Below, one piece after another: positions 53,200 to 62,384 of a DNA stretch of 64,000 nt. The translations under genes were made by a program, and so were the position numbers. Source of the stretch: Pseudidiomarina aquimaris. GTDB taxonomy: Bacteria > Pseudomonadota > Gammaproteobacteria > Enterobacterales > Alteromonadaceae. Every line of letters begins with the position of its first letter. The stretch's first letter is position 1. The DNA is taken from NCBI RefSeq assembly GCF_003987395.1, contig NZ_PIPT01000004.1:124001-188000 (forward strand). Reading direction: 5' to 3'. Below the pieces are notes generated by a model. That model did not search any database. It was given only the letters and a program-made list of their open reading frames with translations, and was not told the DNA's origin.

Positions 53200-55341
53200 A
53201 TGCGTTATTCACTTCTGGCCGGTGCAATCACATTAGCACTCACCAGCACAACAACTTCTGCAGAAGAAGTTGCCACGACGACAGCTGACGCTACTGAAGT
53301 CATCCAGATCATTGGTGACAAACAAGCTGCGCGCACCGTGGCAGGCTCAAGTGCCGTGGTGGCACCAGAGCAACTTGAGGTTGAAGTTAATACCGACATC
53401 AACCAAGTGCTGAAAACCGTTCCAGGCGTCTACATTCGTGAAGAAGACGGCCAGGGCCTGCGCCCCAACATTGGTATTCGTGCGGCAGCAGGTGGCCGTT
53501 CAAGTAAAGTTACCTTGCTCGAAGACGGCGTGATGATTGCGCCAGCACCTTACTCAAACCCAGCGGCTTATTACTTTCCTGAAGCTTACCGTATGCACAC
53601 CATCGAAGTGCTTAAAGGCGCGCCGTTGCTGCGCTACGGACCACAAACCACCGGTGGTGTCATTAATCTCGTGACCACGCCGATTCCACAACAACGCCAA
53701 GGGCAAGTTACCTTGCGTATGGGGGAAAACAACAGCCGCGATATTCATGCTTATTATGGCGGTACAGAGGGTGCTTGGGGCTGGTTGATTGATACCGTGC
53801 AACGCGACAGTGATGGCTTTAAAGAAATTGATCGCAGCAACCGCGACGCTGGTCACGATATCGAAGACTACTTGGTCAAGCTGCGTTGGTCCGGCGTTAA
53901 TCAGAGCTTAACTGCAAAAGCGCAGTACTCTGAGCAAGTTTCGAACGAAACCTACGCAGGGTTAACTGACGTAGACTTTGCACGCAACCCAAACCGCCGT
54001 TATGGCTTAACCGCTATCGACCAAATGGATAACCAACACACCGGTCTGAGCCTTACTTACGAAGCCGATTTAGCTGACAACCTGAACCTGTCTGTGGTGG
54101 GCTACCGCAATGAATACAAGCGCGATTGGTTCAAAGGCAGTCCAAGCAGCCTCATTAATGCTGCCAACGCTGGCGATACCGAGGCACAAGCCATTCTTGA
54201 CGGCACTCGCGATGTACAGGACCTTGAGTACACGCACAACAACCGCGCATACGAGTCTTATGGTATTGAAGCGCGTATACAAAGCTCTTGGGGCGACCAC
54301 CAAGTTGAAGTCGGCGTGCGTGACCATAGCGACCGCATGGATCGCTTCCAACCGGTAGAGGTTTACGATCAGGTCAATGGCAGCTTGGTTTATCAAGAAA
54401 CTATTCAGCCAACGGGTGGTGATAATCGTCTTGAAGGCGCTGATGCCATGGCATTTTGGCTCGCTGACGCTTGGCAAGCAACAGCCAACTTGAAGGTACA
54501 AGCGACCTTGCGCTACGAAGATGTCGATACTTTCCGTGAGCAATTTGCCAGTGTTGATCGCAGTGACGCGCCTAGCGCACGCAGCAGCACAGCGCAAGAA
54601 TGGTTGCCAGGTCTTTCATTCACGTACGACTTAAATGATTCAGTACAGTTGCTAGCTGGTGTGCATCGTGGCTTTGCCCCTCTCGGTGGCGGCGCAACCG
54701 AAACCGATGAACCAGAAACCAGCACCAACTACGAGTTTGGCGCACGTTACCAGGCACAAAGCCTATTTGCTGAAGCCATTTTCTTCCGTAGTGACTTCAA
54801 TAATCAGGCGGAGAGCTGCTCAGTGGCAAGCCCATGTAGCAATGGTGCTACGTCAGGGAGCTACGTGACAGGTGAAGCACTAGTGCAAGGTATCGAACTG
54901 CAATTAGGTAATGAGTGGCAGCTTGAAGGCGCACGCCTCCCAGTCAGTTTCAACTATACCTACACCAGTGCTGAGATTAGCGAGGATAATGCACTGACAG
55001 GCGTGCAGGACGGCGATACCTTGGCAGACATTCCAGAGCAAATCTTCAGTGCACAAATCGGTTTGTTGCTGGACAACGGTTGGGACAATCACGCAGTTGT
55101 AAAATACATGGACGAGACTTGTGTGAGCGTGGGTTGCCAGCGTGACGATAGTGCCTTTGCCACCACTGAATCGCTGTTTACCGTCGACTGGATCAGCCGC
55201 TATCCGTTAAGCGCACAAACCACCGTGTTCTTAAAAGTTGAGAACATCTTTGACGAGCAAGTGATTATTTCACGCTTACCTTACGGCGCACGGCCGAACA
55301 AACCACAAACGGTTTCTATTGGTTTGGACTACCGTTTCTAA
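53200..55341 (+). CDS. TonB-dependent receptor, FecA-like
   Basis: A 713-residue outer-membrane receptor, with signal peptide (to about residue 22), TonB-box-like segment, plug domain (about 50-165: LKTVPGVYIREEDGQGLRPNIGIRAAAGG, IEVLKGAPLLRYGPQTTGGVINLVT) and beta-barrel ending Y-R-F. The sequence is closest to the FecA (ferric dicitrate) type, with no N-terminal signalling domain, so it does not use a FecI/FecR sigma system. The Fur-box-like promoter supports an iron-siderophore role. A cysteine pair in CSVASPC (about residues 537-543) is an extracellular-loop feature. The ligand is not identifiable. Confidence 0.9.
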   Translation: MRYSLLAGAITLALTSTTTSAEEVATTTADATEVIQIIGDKQAARTVAGSSAVVAPEQLEVEVNTDINQVLKTVPGVYIREEDGQGLRPNIGIRAAAGGRSSKVTLLEDGVMIAPAPYSNPAAYYFPEAYRMHTIEVLKGAPLLRYGPQTTGGVINLVTTPIPQQRQGQVTLRMGENNSRDIHAYYGGTEGAWGWLIDTVQRDSDGFKEIDRSNRDAGHDIEDYLVKLRWSGVNQSLTAKAQYSEQVSNETYAGLTDVDFARNPNRRYGLTAIDQMDNQHTGLSLTYEADLADNLNLSVVGYRNEYKRDWFKGSPSSLINAANAGDTEAQAILDGTRDVQDLEYTHNNRAYESYGIEARIQSSWGDHQVEVGVRDHSDRMDRFQPVEVYDQVNGSLVYQETIQPTGGDNRLEGADAMAFWLADAWQATANLKVQATLRYEDVDTFREQFASVDRSDAPSARSSTAQEWLPGLSFTYDLNDSVQLLAGVHRGFAPLGGGATETDEPETSTNYEFGARYQAQSLFAEAIFFRSDFNNQAESCSVASPCSNGATSGSYVTGEALVQGIELQLGNEWQLEGARLPVSFNYTYTSAEISEDNALTGVQDGDTLADIPEQIFSAQIGLLLDNGWDNHAVVKYMDETCVSVGCQRDDSAFATTESLFTVDWISRYPLSAQTTVFLKVENIFDEQVIISRLPYGARPNKPQTVSIGLDYRF

Positions 55342-55355
55342 GCTAGAAAGCCATT

Positions 55356-55390
55356 GCCGCGCAAGTGAGTTATCGCTTACTCTGCGCGGC
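55356..55390. terminator. Hairpin at the convergent ends of the receptor and LOV-GGDEF-EAL genes
   Basis: GCCGCGCA (55356-55363) pairs with TGCGCGGC (55383-55390); inner bases AGTGAG/CTTACT extend the stem imperfectly. The loop contains the TAA stop of the minus-strand gene. A short TTTCTA/TAGAAA palindrome covers the receptor stop (55335-55349). No T-tract. Confidence 0.6.
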
Positions 55391-58033
55391 TATCCAAGCT
55401 AACACCTCATCAAGTGGCTGTGGGCGACAGAATAAATAGCCCTGTAACAGGTCGCTACCATGCGCAATAACAAATTCACGTTCGCCTTCTGTCTCTACGC
55501 CTTCGGCAATTGTTTTCACGCCAAGCTCTTTGGCTATCATCAATACCCCTCGGGTTATGGCGGAATTCCGTTGCGCATTGTCGACACCGGAAATAAACGT
55601 ACGGTCAATTTTGATGACATCCACAGGGAGTTGATTTAAGTAACTTAAGCTAGCAAAGCCGGTACCGAAATCATCGATAGATATTTTCAGGCCGAGCTCA
55701 CGCAATTTGTGCAAGAGCGCAATCATGTGCGCACTATCGCGTACGAAGACGTTTTCGGTGATCTCGATGACCAACTGTCCCGGTTCAATGGCATAGTCAT
55801 GCACCGTTGCAGCAACGTTTTCAATAAAATCGTCACGGTAAAACTGCAGCGGTGAAAAGTTGACACTTACACTCTCAAGCCCTGCGCCAATCAGTGCTTT
55901 GGTATCACGGCAGGCACGCGCAAAAACCCAATCGGCAATAGCAATAATCTGCCCCGTTGCTTCCGCCAATGGAATAAAATCGTTAGGTGGAATATAACCG
56001 CGCTCAGGATGCTTCCAACGCACCAATGCTTCGACCGCTCGTGGTGTTCCATTACGGTCAACAATCGGTTGGTAAAACAGTTCGAACTGCTCTTTTTGAA
56101 TCGCTTCTTGCAAGTGTGTGCGTAATTCAACTTGCTGCTGCATACCGGCATCAAGATCCGAACTGTACCAGTGCCACGAGCTGCCACCACGACGTTTCGC
56201 TTCATACATGGCAACATCGGCACGCTGAATCAGCTCAACCGGGTAATTAAATTCGCCACTGTTATCGGCAATACCTATTGTTGCTGATAACGATACTTCT
56301 AAGTCATCAAAGCGATAGGGATTGTTAAACTGCGCCAATAACCGCCCCACTAATAAGGTCACCTGCTCGCGCTCCCGCGCACTCGTAACCACCGCGACAA
56401 ACTCATCACCACCAAAGCGCGCCAACAGGTCGTTTGGCCCGATTTGCTGCTGCAAGCGTTCAGCTGTTTCAGTGAGAATACGGTCACCTACTGCATGCCC
56501 AAGACTGTCATTGATCGGCTTGAAGCCGTCTAGGTCGATAAATAAGACGAAAACCTGCGCTGGATTCTCGCCAGTTTGGGCCAATGCACGGGCAAGGTGG
56601 TTTTCCAGCGCATTTCGATTTGGCAGGTGAGTCAGCACATCATGCTGCGCCATAAACGCGAGTGCCTCTTCGCGTTCAACCCGCTCGGTAATATCGCTTT
56701 GCAGACCAATAAAGTGGGTTACTTTTTCGCCGTCGCGCACTGGGGAAATCAGCAAATCGTTCCAAAACGGCGTGCCATCTTTACGGTAATTGCGAATGGT
56801 GACGCGAACCTCGCTGCGGGTGTGCAGCGCATGGCGGATTTTCTCAACTGCCTCAGGATCGGTTTCTGCGCCCTGCAGAAAGCTACAACTACGGCCCAAA
56901 AGTTCGTTGTCTTCGTGATACCCGGTAATTTCTTTGAAAGCTGGGTTCACATAAATAATTGGAAACGCTTTCTGGTTTGCGTCACTAATGATCACGCCAT
57001 TATTGCTGGACTCCACGCTTCGCTCGAAAATTTTCAGTCGCGACTCATTGCGACGTTGCACGGTCATATCTTTGGCAATACCGTGTATCCCGGTAATTTC
57101 ACCGTTGATGATAATTGGCATATTGGTTACATCGAGATCACGCAGCTCACCTTTGCGGTTAAAGATTTTGATCTCGTAACGTTGCGGCTTGCCCGTTTTT
57201 GTTGCCTCAAAGTGCGCAAGGGTGCGCTCGCGGTCAGGCTCTGCCACCACCATTTCATAGTTTTGTCCGAGCACTTCAAGCTCGTCATAACCAATCAAAT
57301 CGGCCCCGGCGCGGTTGAGGCTCATAAAATTACCCTCAAGGTCGAGGGTGAACACCGCTTCAGGGTTATAGCTAAACAGTGAGCGATTATGCTGCTCACT
57401 ACGTTCCCGCTGCACGCGATCATTGTGTTGATCAATCACCAGCGCAACGAGGTCGCGGCTACGCTGCAATAAATCAAGTTCTCGCAAGGTCGGTTCGCGA
57501 CGCTTACGAAAATAAACAGCAAATGTGCCGATTACATTTTTATGGGCGGGTGACAGCACTGGGTAAGACCAACAGGCACGTAATTTAAATTCAGCGATGA
57601 TTTCGCGAAAGGCATCAAAGCGTGCATCGTGGGTCATATCAGAGACAATAATTGGCACTCGGCGGTAGGCAGCCGTGCCGCATGCGCCGACGCCGTCCGC
57701 GATGGGCAAGCCTTGAAGCTTAGCGACAAATTCAGACGGCAGACTCAGAGCACTGGCAGCATTGAGCTCACGCTTGCGATCATCAACCAACATAACTGAG
57801 CACAGGGCGTCATCAATTTGGTCTTCGATCAATGCACAGATATCGGTTAACTTTTCTTCCAGAGACTTATTCTGGGCAAGCGATGCTAAGGTCCGAAATT
57901 TTGCTGCAACTAAGCGCGCCAAACGCACGCGTTCGCGATGCCCTATCCACCAACCAAGCGCAAGCGACGCTAAAGCCAAAAGAAGGCCATAGACTAGTAA
58001 CTGATGTTCCCACGCAAGCTGTTGAAACGCCAA
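55370..58033 (-). CDS. GAF-PAS-LOV-GGDEF-EAL protein, probable blue-light-controlled c-di-GMP enzyme
   Basis: An 887-residue protein with one N-terminal transmembrane helix (about 11-29), a GAF domain (about 40-205; GIGACGTAA-like VGACGTAAYRR), a PAS (about 225-335), a second PAS that is LOV-like (about 345-460), GGDEF (about 470-625, RFGGDEF intact, no RxxD inhibitory site) and EAL (about 640-880, VEALVRWKHP and IDDFGTGFASL intact). The LOV features are GRSCSFLQ with the photo-adduct cysteine at Cys383, NYRKDGTPFWN for the flavin ring and the closing FIGLQSDIT glutamine. LOV proteins bind FMN and sense blue light; two photolyase genes lie 1.4 kb away. Whether it is a cyclase, phosphodiesterase or both is unknown. 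Confidence 0.88.
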   Translation of the reverse strand: MAFQQLAWEHQLLVYGLLLALASLALGWWIGHRERVRLARLVAAKFRTLASLAQNKSLEEKLTDICALIEDQIDDALCSVMLVDDRKRELNAASALSLPSEFVAKLQGLPIADGVGACGTAAYRRVPIIVSDMTHDARFDAFREIIAEFKLRACWSYPVLSPAHKNVIGTFAVYFRKRREPTLRELDLLQRSRDLVALVIDQHNDRVQRERSEQHNRSLFSYNPEAVFTLDLEGNFMSLNRAGADLIGYDELEVLGQNYEMVVAEPDRERTLAHFEATKTGKPQRYEIKIFNRKGELRDLDVTNMPIIINGEITGIHGIAKDMTVQRRNESRLKIFERSVESSNNGVIISDANQKAFPIIYVNPAFKEITGYHEDNELLGRSCSFLQGAETDPEAVEKIRHALHTRSEVRVTIRNYRKDGTPFWNDLLISPVRDGEKVTHFIGLQSDITERVEREEALAFMAQHDVLTHLPNRNALENHLARALAQTGENPAQVFVLFIDLDGFKPINDSLGHAVGDRILTETAERLQQQIGPNDLLARFGGDEFVAVVTSAREREQVTLLVGRLLAQFNNPYRFDDLEVSLSATIGIADNSGEFNYPVELIQRADVAMYEAKRRGGSSWHWYSSDLDAGMQQQVELRTHLQEAIQKEQFELFYQPIVDRNGTPRAVEALVRWKHPERGYIPPNDFIPLAEATGQIIAIADWVFARACRDTKALIGAGLESVSVNFSPLQFYRDDFIENVAATVHDYAIEPGQLVIEITENVFVRDSAHMIALLHKLRELGLKISIDDFGTGFASLSYLNQLPVDVIKIDRTFISGVDNAQRNSAITRGVLMIAKELGVKTIAEGVETEGEREFVIAHGSDLLQGYLFCRPQPLDEVLAWIAAQSKR

Positions 58034-58042
58034 GTGAATTCC

Positions 58043-59284
58043 TTAATTACGTAAGGCTCGATAACGGTAACGATGCCAAGCTAAACCGAGTATCAAGAGC
58101 ACCAACCCAATAAACACAGTGCCAACATGCAACATAACTGCCAGACTGACACAGCCGACAAGACCAAGCAAGGGCCATGTTTTTGCGATAAACCGTTGCT
58201 CACGCTGCACTTTTAGTGCGGCTAAATTAGTAATTGAATAGTAGATAAGTACGGTAAATGCGCTAAACGTCCAAGCTAAGCGAATTCCACCCAAAGCTGC
58301 AATCGCGATCATTACCGCTGCCGTTACCCAGGTCGCCGTGGGCGCTGAAGTCCGCGTGCTATTGAGTGTCGCCCAAGCATGGGGTAAATCGCCCCGCCGT
58401 GCCATGGCCAAAACCACCCGCGAAACGCCCAGTATCAAATTCAAGGTGACACCCAACATCGCCAGGATGGCTCCAATAAAAACAAAATCGCGCGCCAGTC
58501 CAGGTGCCATTAACTGAGTCAAAATAAAGTCTTCGCCAATGAACAGTGGATTGCGCTGCATCAACGCCCATGCCACCGCACCATAGAGTACAGTCACTAC
58601 CACCATTGTGGCGATAATTGCGCGCGGGATTACGCGCCGAGGCTCTTGCACCTCTTCCCCCATGGTGGCGATACGTCCATATCCAGTATAGGCAACAAAC
58701 AACAATCCTGCGGCCGCCAAAAAGTCGCGCAGCGAGAATTCTGCCGAATCACGTACGAAGGCGGCTGGTCGTGGCGCTTGTGCTGACCAAACCACAAAAA
58801 CAATGAGGCTGGCGATGGCCAGACCCACCAACAAAGCATTCACTTGGTTGGAGCGGCGCAAACCGGCCAGTACCAACGCGGTAAGAAACACAATAAAGCC
58901 GATCGCGATACTTGTGACCGCCCATTCTGGCCAACCGAGGTACTGGTTCATCAGCCATGCGCTGGCAAGCGCTGCTGCGGCCGCCGAGGCACTTTTTGCG
59001 GCGATAAAAAACCAGCCGGCTACGAACCCTAGGTCATGATTTAAAAATTTATAGCCGTACTCATAAGTGCCGCCGCTCACTGGGTGCACAGCAGCTAATT
59101 GAGCACTCGATAGGCCATTACAAAGAGCCACAAAAGCAGCCAGCAAGATGGCGTAGAGCAGCCATTCACCGGCCAAAGCATAACCGAAGCCAATACTCAC
59201 AAAGGCGCCCGTTCCAACAATTGAGCCTAAACCTAGAATGACCGCGCCAAACAATGCTGTTGAACGCACCAATTGCTGTGTCAT
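58043..59284 (-). CDS. APC-family amino-acid permease
   Basis: A 413-residue, 12-helix inner-membrane permease of the amino acid-polyamine-organocation superfamily. The substrate-binding unwound helix 1 motif is GLGSIVGTGAFVSIG (about residues 17-31), with the glycine-rich HPVSGGTYEYGYKFL and the FVAYTGYGRIATMGEEVQEPRRVIPRAI stretch of helix 6 and loop 6-7. Substrate cannot be told. It lies 9 bases upstream of the LOV-GGDEF-EAL gene on the same strand and is probably cotranscribed with it; the divergent photolyase gene starts 142 bases beyond. Confidence 0.87.
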   Translation of the reverse strand: MTQQLVRSTALFGAVILGLGSIVGTGAFVSIGFGYALAGEWLLYAILLAAFVALCNGLSSAQLAAVHPVSGGTYEYGYKFLNHDLGFVAGWFFIAAKSASAAAAALASAWLMNQYLGWPEWAVTSIAIGFIVFLTALVLAGLRRSNQVNALLVGLAIASLIVFVVWSAQAPRPAAFVRDSAEFSLRDFLAAAGLLFVAYTGYGRIATMGEEVQEPRRVIPRAIIATMVVVTVLYGAVAWALMQRNPLFIGEDFILTQLMAPGLARDFVFIGAILAMLGVTLNLILGVSRVVLAMARRGDLPHAWATLNSTRTSAPTATWVTAAVMIAIAALGGIRLAWTFSAFTVLIYYSITNLAALKVQREQRFIAKTWPLLGLVGCVSLAVMLHVGTVFIGLVLLILGLAWHRYRYRALRN

Positions 59285-59426
59285 GCGACCCCCGGGAAGC
59301 GATGTGCTGATAAATGACAGTGCCTTAATAAATAGAGTATCGAGCTGCCGGCAACGCAGCCGACCGATCTAGATAAGCATTTGTTACGTTATAGTAGTCA
59401 CTTTACAGCAATGATGACAGTCTAAG

Positions 59427-60764
59427 ATGTATCGAATCGGTCTCGTTTGGTTACAAGATGATCTGCGGCTTGATGACAATCCGCTCATCCACCGTGCGGC
59501 AGACGAATGTGAGCAGTTGCTTTTCGTCTACTGCGTGAACCCGAAGTGGTTCCAGCATAATCGCTATGGCCTGGTCACCGTTGGCGCTCATCGCTGGCGA
59601 TTTTTACTCGAGTCGCTCACCGAGCTACGCAAACAACTGCAAGCGTTAGGCCAGGATCTGATTGTGAGCTACCAGAGTCCATTGCATACTCTGGCTGAGC
59701 TCTTTGGCCAATTTCCAATCGATGCGCTCTACAGTAGCGAGCATGCGGGGCAGTACGAACGCACTTATCAGCGCTTACTGCAGCAACGCTATCCACTCAT
59801 CAAGCACCAGCAAGTGAACAACAATACGCTGTTTAACAGCAACCAGTTACCTTTTTCACTTGCCGAGTTACCCGATAGTTTCTCGAAGTTTCGCCGCAAA
59901 CTCGAGCAGCAAGATCTGCGTCAAGCTATCGCTACGCCGCTGGCGATGCCGCGACAGTTACCACCACCGCCAAACTTCGTTGGGGCGCTGTTAGAACACC
60001 ATGCGGCGGGTCTGCCAGCGATAACGACCCCGCATCATGCTGAGTTTAACGGCGGAGAGTTGGCGGCTCAGCAACATCTCAACAGCTACTTTGCGAGCAC
60101 TGCCGCCAGTACCTATAAAGCAACGCGCAATGCACTCGATGAATGGTCGGCGTCGACCAAGTTTTCCGCTTGGCTCGCCAACGGCAGTCTCAGCGCGCGA
60201 CGCATTCACGCGCAATTGTGCGCCTATGAAGCGCAACAGGGTGCCAACGAAAGCAGTTATTGGATTTTCTTCGAACTACTCTGGCGCGAGTATTTTCATT
60301 GGTATGCGCGCCACCACCAGCAACGCCTATTCAAGTTTACGGGGATCCAGGATAAACGCCCACAAACGAGTTTTTATTCATCGCGCTGGCAGCAATGGTG
60401 CAGTGGCACCACCGCATACCCCATCGTCAATGCTTGTATGAACCAGCTCAACGCCACTGGTTACATGTCCAATCGAGGCCGCCAGTTAGTCGCGAGTTGC
60501 TTTGTGCATGAACTCGAACTCGACTGGCGTTATGGCGCAGCATTTTTTGAGCAACAACTGATCGACTATGACGTCGCTTCAAACTGGGGCAACTGGCAAT
60601 ATCTCGCTGGGGTGGGTGCTGACCCGCGTGGCCATCGGCGTTTTGACCTCGCCAAGCAAACCCAACAGTACGATCCAAAGGGCGAATTTATCGAACGTTG
60701 GCAAGGTGATGTAGCTGCGCAACCGGAGTGGATTGATGCCGCCGACTGGCCGATACAGAACTAA
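59427..60764 (+). CDS. DASH-type cryptochrome/photolyase
   Basis: A 445-residue flavoprotein of the photolyase/cryptochrome family. The Rossmann-like antenna domain (about 1-135) begins YRIGLVWLQDDLRLDDNPLIHRA; the FAD domain (about 190-440) has STAASTYKATRNALDEWSASTKFSAWLANGSLSARRIHAQL, EYFHWYARHHQQRLF, NACMNQLNATGYMSNRGRQLVASCFVHEL and WRYGAAFFEQQLIDYDVASNWGNWQY, features of the DASH group. DASH enzymes repair cyclobutane dimers in single-stranded DNA and may signal. It is followed after 18 bases by a second photolyase-family gene, so two light-driven enzymes form one unit. Confidence 0.9.
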   Translation: MYRIGLVWLQDDLRLDDNPLIHRAADECEQLLFVYCVNPKWFQHNRYGLVTVGAHRWRFLLESLTELRKQLQALGQDLIVSYQSPLHTLAELFGQFPIDALYSSEHAGQYERTYQRLLQQRYPLIKHQQVNNNTLFNSNQLPFSLAELPDSFSKFRRKLEQQDLRQAIATPLAMPRQLPPPPNFVGALLEHHAAGLPAITTPHHAEFNGGELAAQQHLNSYFASTAASTYKATRNALDEWSASTKFSAWLANGSLSARRIHAQLCAYEAQQGANESSYWIFFELLWREYFHWYARHHQQRLFKFTGIQDKRPQTSFYSSRWQQWCSGTTAYPIVNACMNQLNATGYMSNRGRQLVASCFVHELELDWRYGAAFFEQQLIDYDVASNWGNWQYLAGVGADPRGHRRFDLAKQTQQYDPKGEFIERWQGDVAAQPEWIDAADWPIQN

Positions 60765-60782
60765 CGAATGAAGGGCTAATAA

Positions 60783-62300
60783 ATGCAAAATCAGCAGCCG
60801 CTCGCCGTCGTTTGGCTCAAGCGCGACTTGAGGCTGCGCGATCACGAGCCTTTGCAACGTGCCATTGCCAGCGGCCACCCAGTGCTGCTGCTCTACTGCT
60901 TTGAACCCAGCATTGTTGTTGACGAACATTATTCTGAGCGGCATTGGCGCTTTGTGTGGCAGAGCCTCGAAGCGCTGCAGCAGGGCTTAGAAAAGCGCGT
61001 GCCTTTGCCGCTCTTGGTGCGCTACGACGAAGTGCTGGCAAGTCTGCAAGCCATTCAGCAGCAACAACCGATAGCAGCACTCTATAGCCACGAGGAAGTT
61101 GGCTTGGAGCTGACCTATAAGCGTGACCAAGAGGTTCAGCAATGGTGTCGCAGCCATACAATTGCTTGGCATGAGAGCCCGACTGGCGCAGTACAACGTG
61201 GTAAAACCCAACGCCACGACTGGGACAAACAATGGCAAAATGTGATGCGTGCCCCGCTCGCTCGACCAAACTGGGAGCAGGCGATGGCTTGGCAACCCCA
61301 TTGGCTCAGTGAACTCGAACAAAGCGCACAAATACCCACCGCTTGGCGCACTGCCGACGAGCACTTTCAGCAGGGCGGGCTATTCGCAGCGCACGCCACG
61401 ATGGCCAGCTTCTTCTCGACCCGCGGTAAAGATTACCGTTTTGCTATTTCGAAACCAGAGGCCAGTCGCACGGCCTGTTCGCGCCTCTCCGCATATCTCG
61501 CTTGGGGTAACCTTAGTTTGCGGGAAGTCTACCAACAGCTCCTCAAACACTGGCAGCAACCCGGTTGGCGCATGTCGTTGCGGGCGTTTGCGTCGCGTTT
61601 GCACTGGCACTGCCATTTTATCCAGAAGTTTGAAAGCGAACATGAAATGGAATGGCGTCCCGTGAACCGTGGCTATCAATCCTTTCCTTACCGTAACGAC
61701 GAGCAAGTAAGCGAGCACTTACATGCATGGCAACAAGGACTCACTGGGTACCCCTTAGTTGATGCCTGCATGCGCTGTTTGCAAGCGACCGGTTACATTA
61801 ATTTCCGTATGCGCGCCATGCTAGTCAGCTTTCTCTGTCACCATCTCCTCATTGATTGGCGTGAAGGCGTGCACCATTTAGCCCAGCTTTTTCTCGACTT
61901 TGAGCCTGGGATTCACTACCCGCAATTTCAAATGCAAGCTGGCGTCACCGGCACCAACACCATACGCATTTATAATCCGGTCAAGCAGAGCGAAGAACAT
62001 GACCCCGAAGGGAGTTTTATTAAACAATGGTGCCCAGAACTAAGCGAAGTGCCGCCAGAGCTGATCCATAGCCCCTGGCAGTTAAGCATGCTTGAGCAGC
62101 AGCTCTACGGCTGCCACCTTGGCCGCGACTATCCATTCCCGATTGTGGATCTCAAAGCAAGCGGTAAACGGGCGCGCGACTTACTGTGGGGCTGGCGTAA
62201 AGAAGCGCAGGTGCAAGCCGAAAAAAAACGCATTTTAGCGCGTCATGTGCGCCCCAACCAACGCAAGAGCAACTCTGCTAAACGCAAGCGTAGCGAATAA
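60783..62300 (+). CDS. Second photolyase/cryptochrome-family protein
   Basis: The 505-residue protein has an N-terminal antenna domain (about 1-130, [22 protein letters not shown]) and a C-terminal FAD domain (about 200-470). FAD-domain motifs are [99 protein letters not shown] and [31 protein letters not shown]. The FAD domain does not look like the DASH group. Such proteins are annotated as deoxyribodipyrimidine photolyase-related; repair of cyclobutane or (6-4) lesions is likely, but the lesion cannot be told. The C-terminus is Lys/Arg-rich. Confidence 0.88.
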   Translation: MQNQQPLAVVWLKRDLRLRDHEPLQRAIASGHPVLLLYCFEPSIVVDEHYSERHWRFVWQSLEALQQGLEKRVPLPLLVRYDEVLASLQAIQQQQPIAALYSHEEVGLELTYKRDQEVQQWCRSHTIAWHESPTGAVQRGKTQRHDWDKQWQNVMRAPLARPNWEQAMAWQPHWLSELEQSAQIPTAWRTADEHFQQGGLFAAHATMASFFSTRGKDYRFAISKPEASRTACSRLSAYLAWGNLSLREVYQQLLKHWQQPGWRMSLRAFASRLHWHCHFIQKFESEHEMEWRPVNRGYQSFPYRNDEQVSEHLHAWQQGLTGYPLVDACMRCLQATGYINFRMRAMLVSFLCHHLLIDWREGVHHLAQLFLDFEPGIHYPQFQMQAGVTGTNTIRIYNPVKQSEEHDPEGSFIKQWCPELSEVPPELIHSPWQLSMLEQQLYGCHLGRDYPFPIVDLKASGKRARDLLWGWRKEAQVQAEKKRILARHVRPNQRKSNSAKRKRSE

Positions 62301-62384
62301 GCATTGCCTCGACCGGCGAAACACCGCTACTATCGAAGCATAATCACAAAAGCAGCTTCAACATTAGAACTTCAAGGTAGCGTT

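Noticed and set aside
56576-57382. 268-codon plus-strand open frame
   Set aside because: Antisense to the LOV-GGDEF-EAL gene, whose PAS, LOV and GGDEF motifs occupy the same bases.
60817-61269. 150-codon minus-strand open frame under the second photolyase gene
   Set aside because: No family resemblance; the plus-strand photolyase domain is unambiguous.
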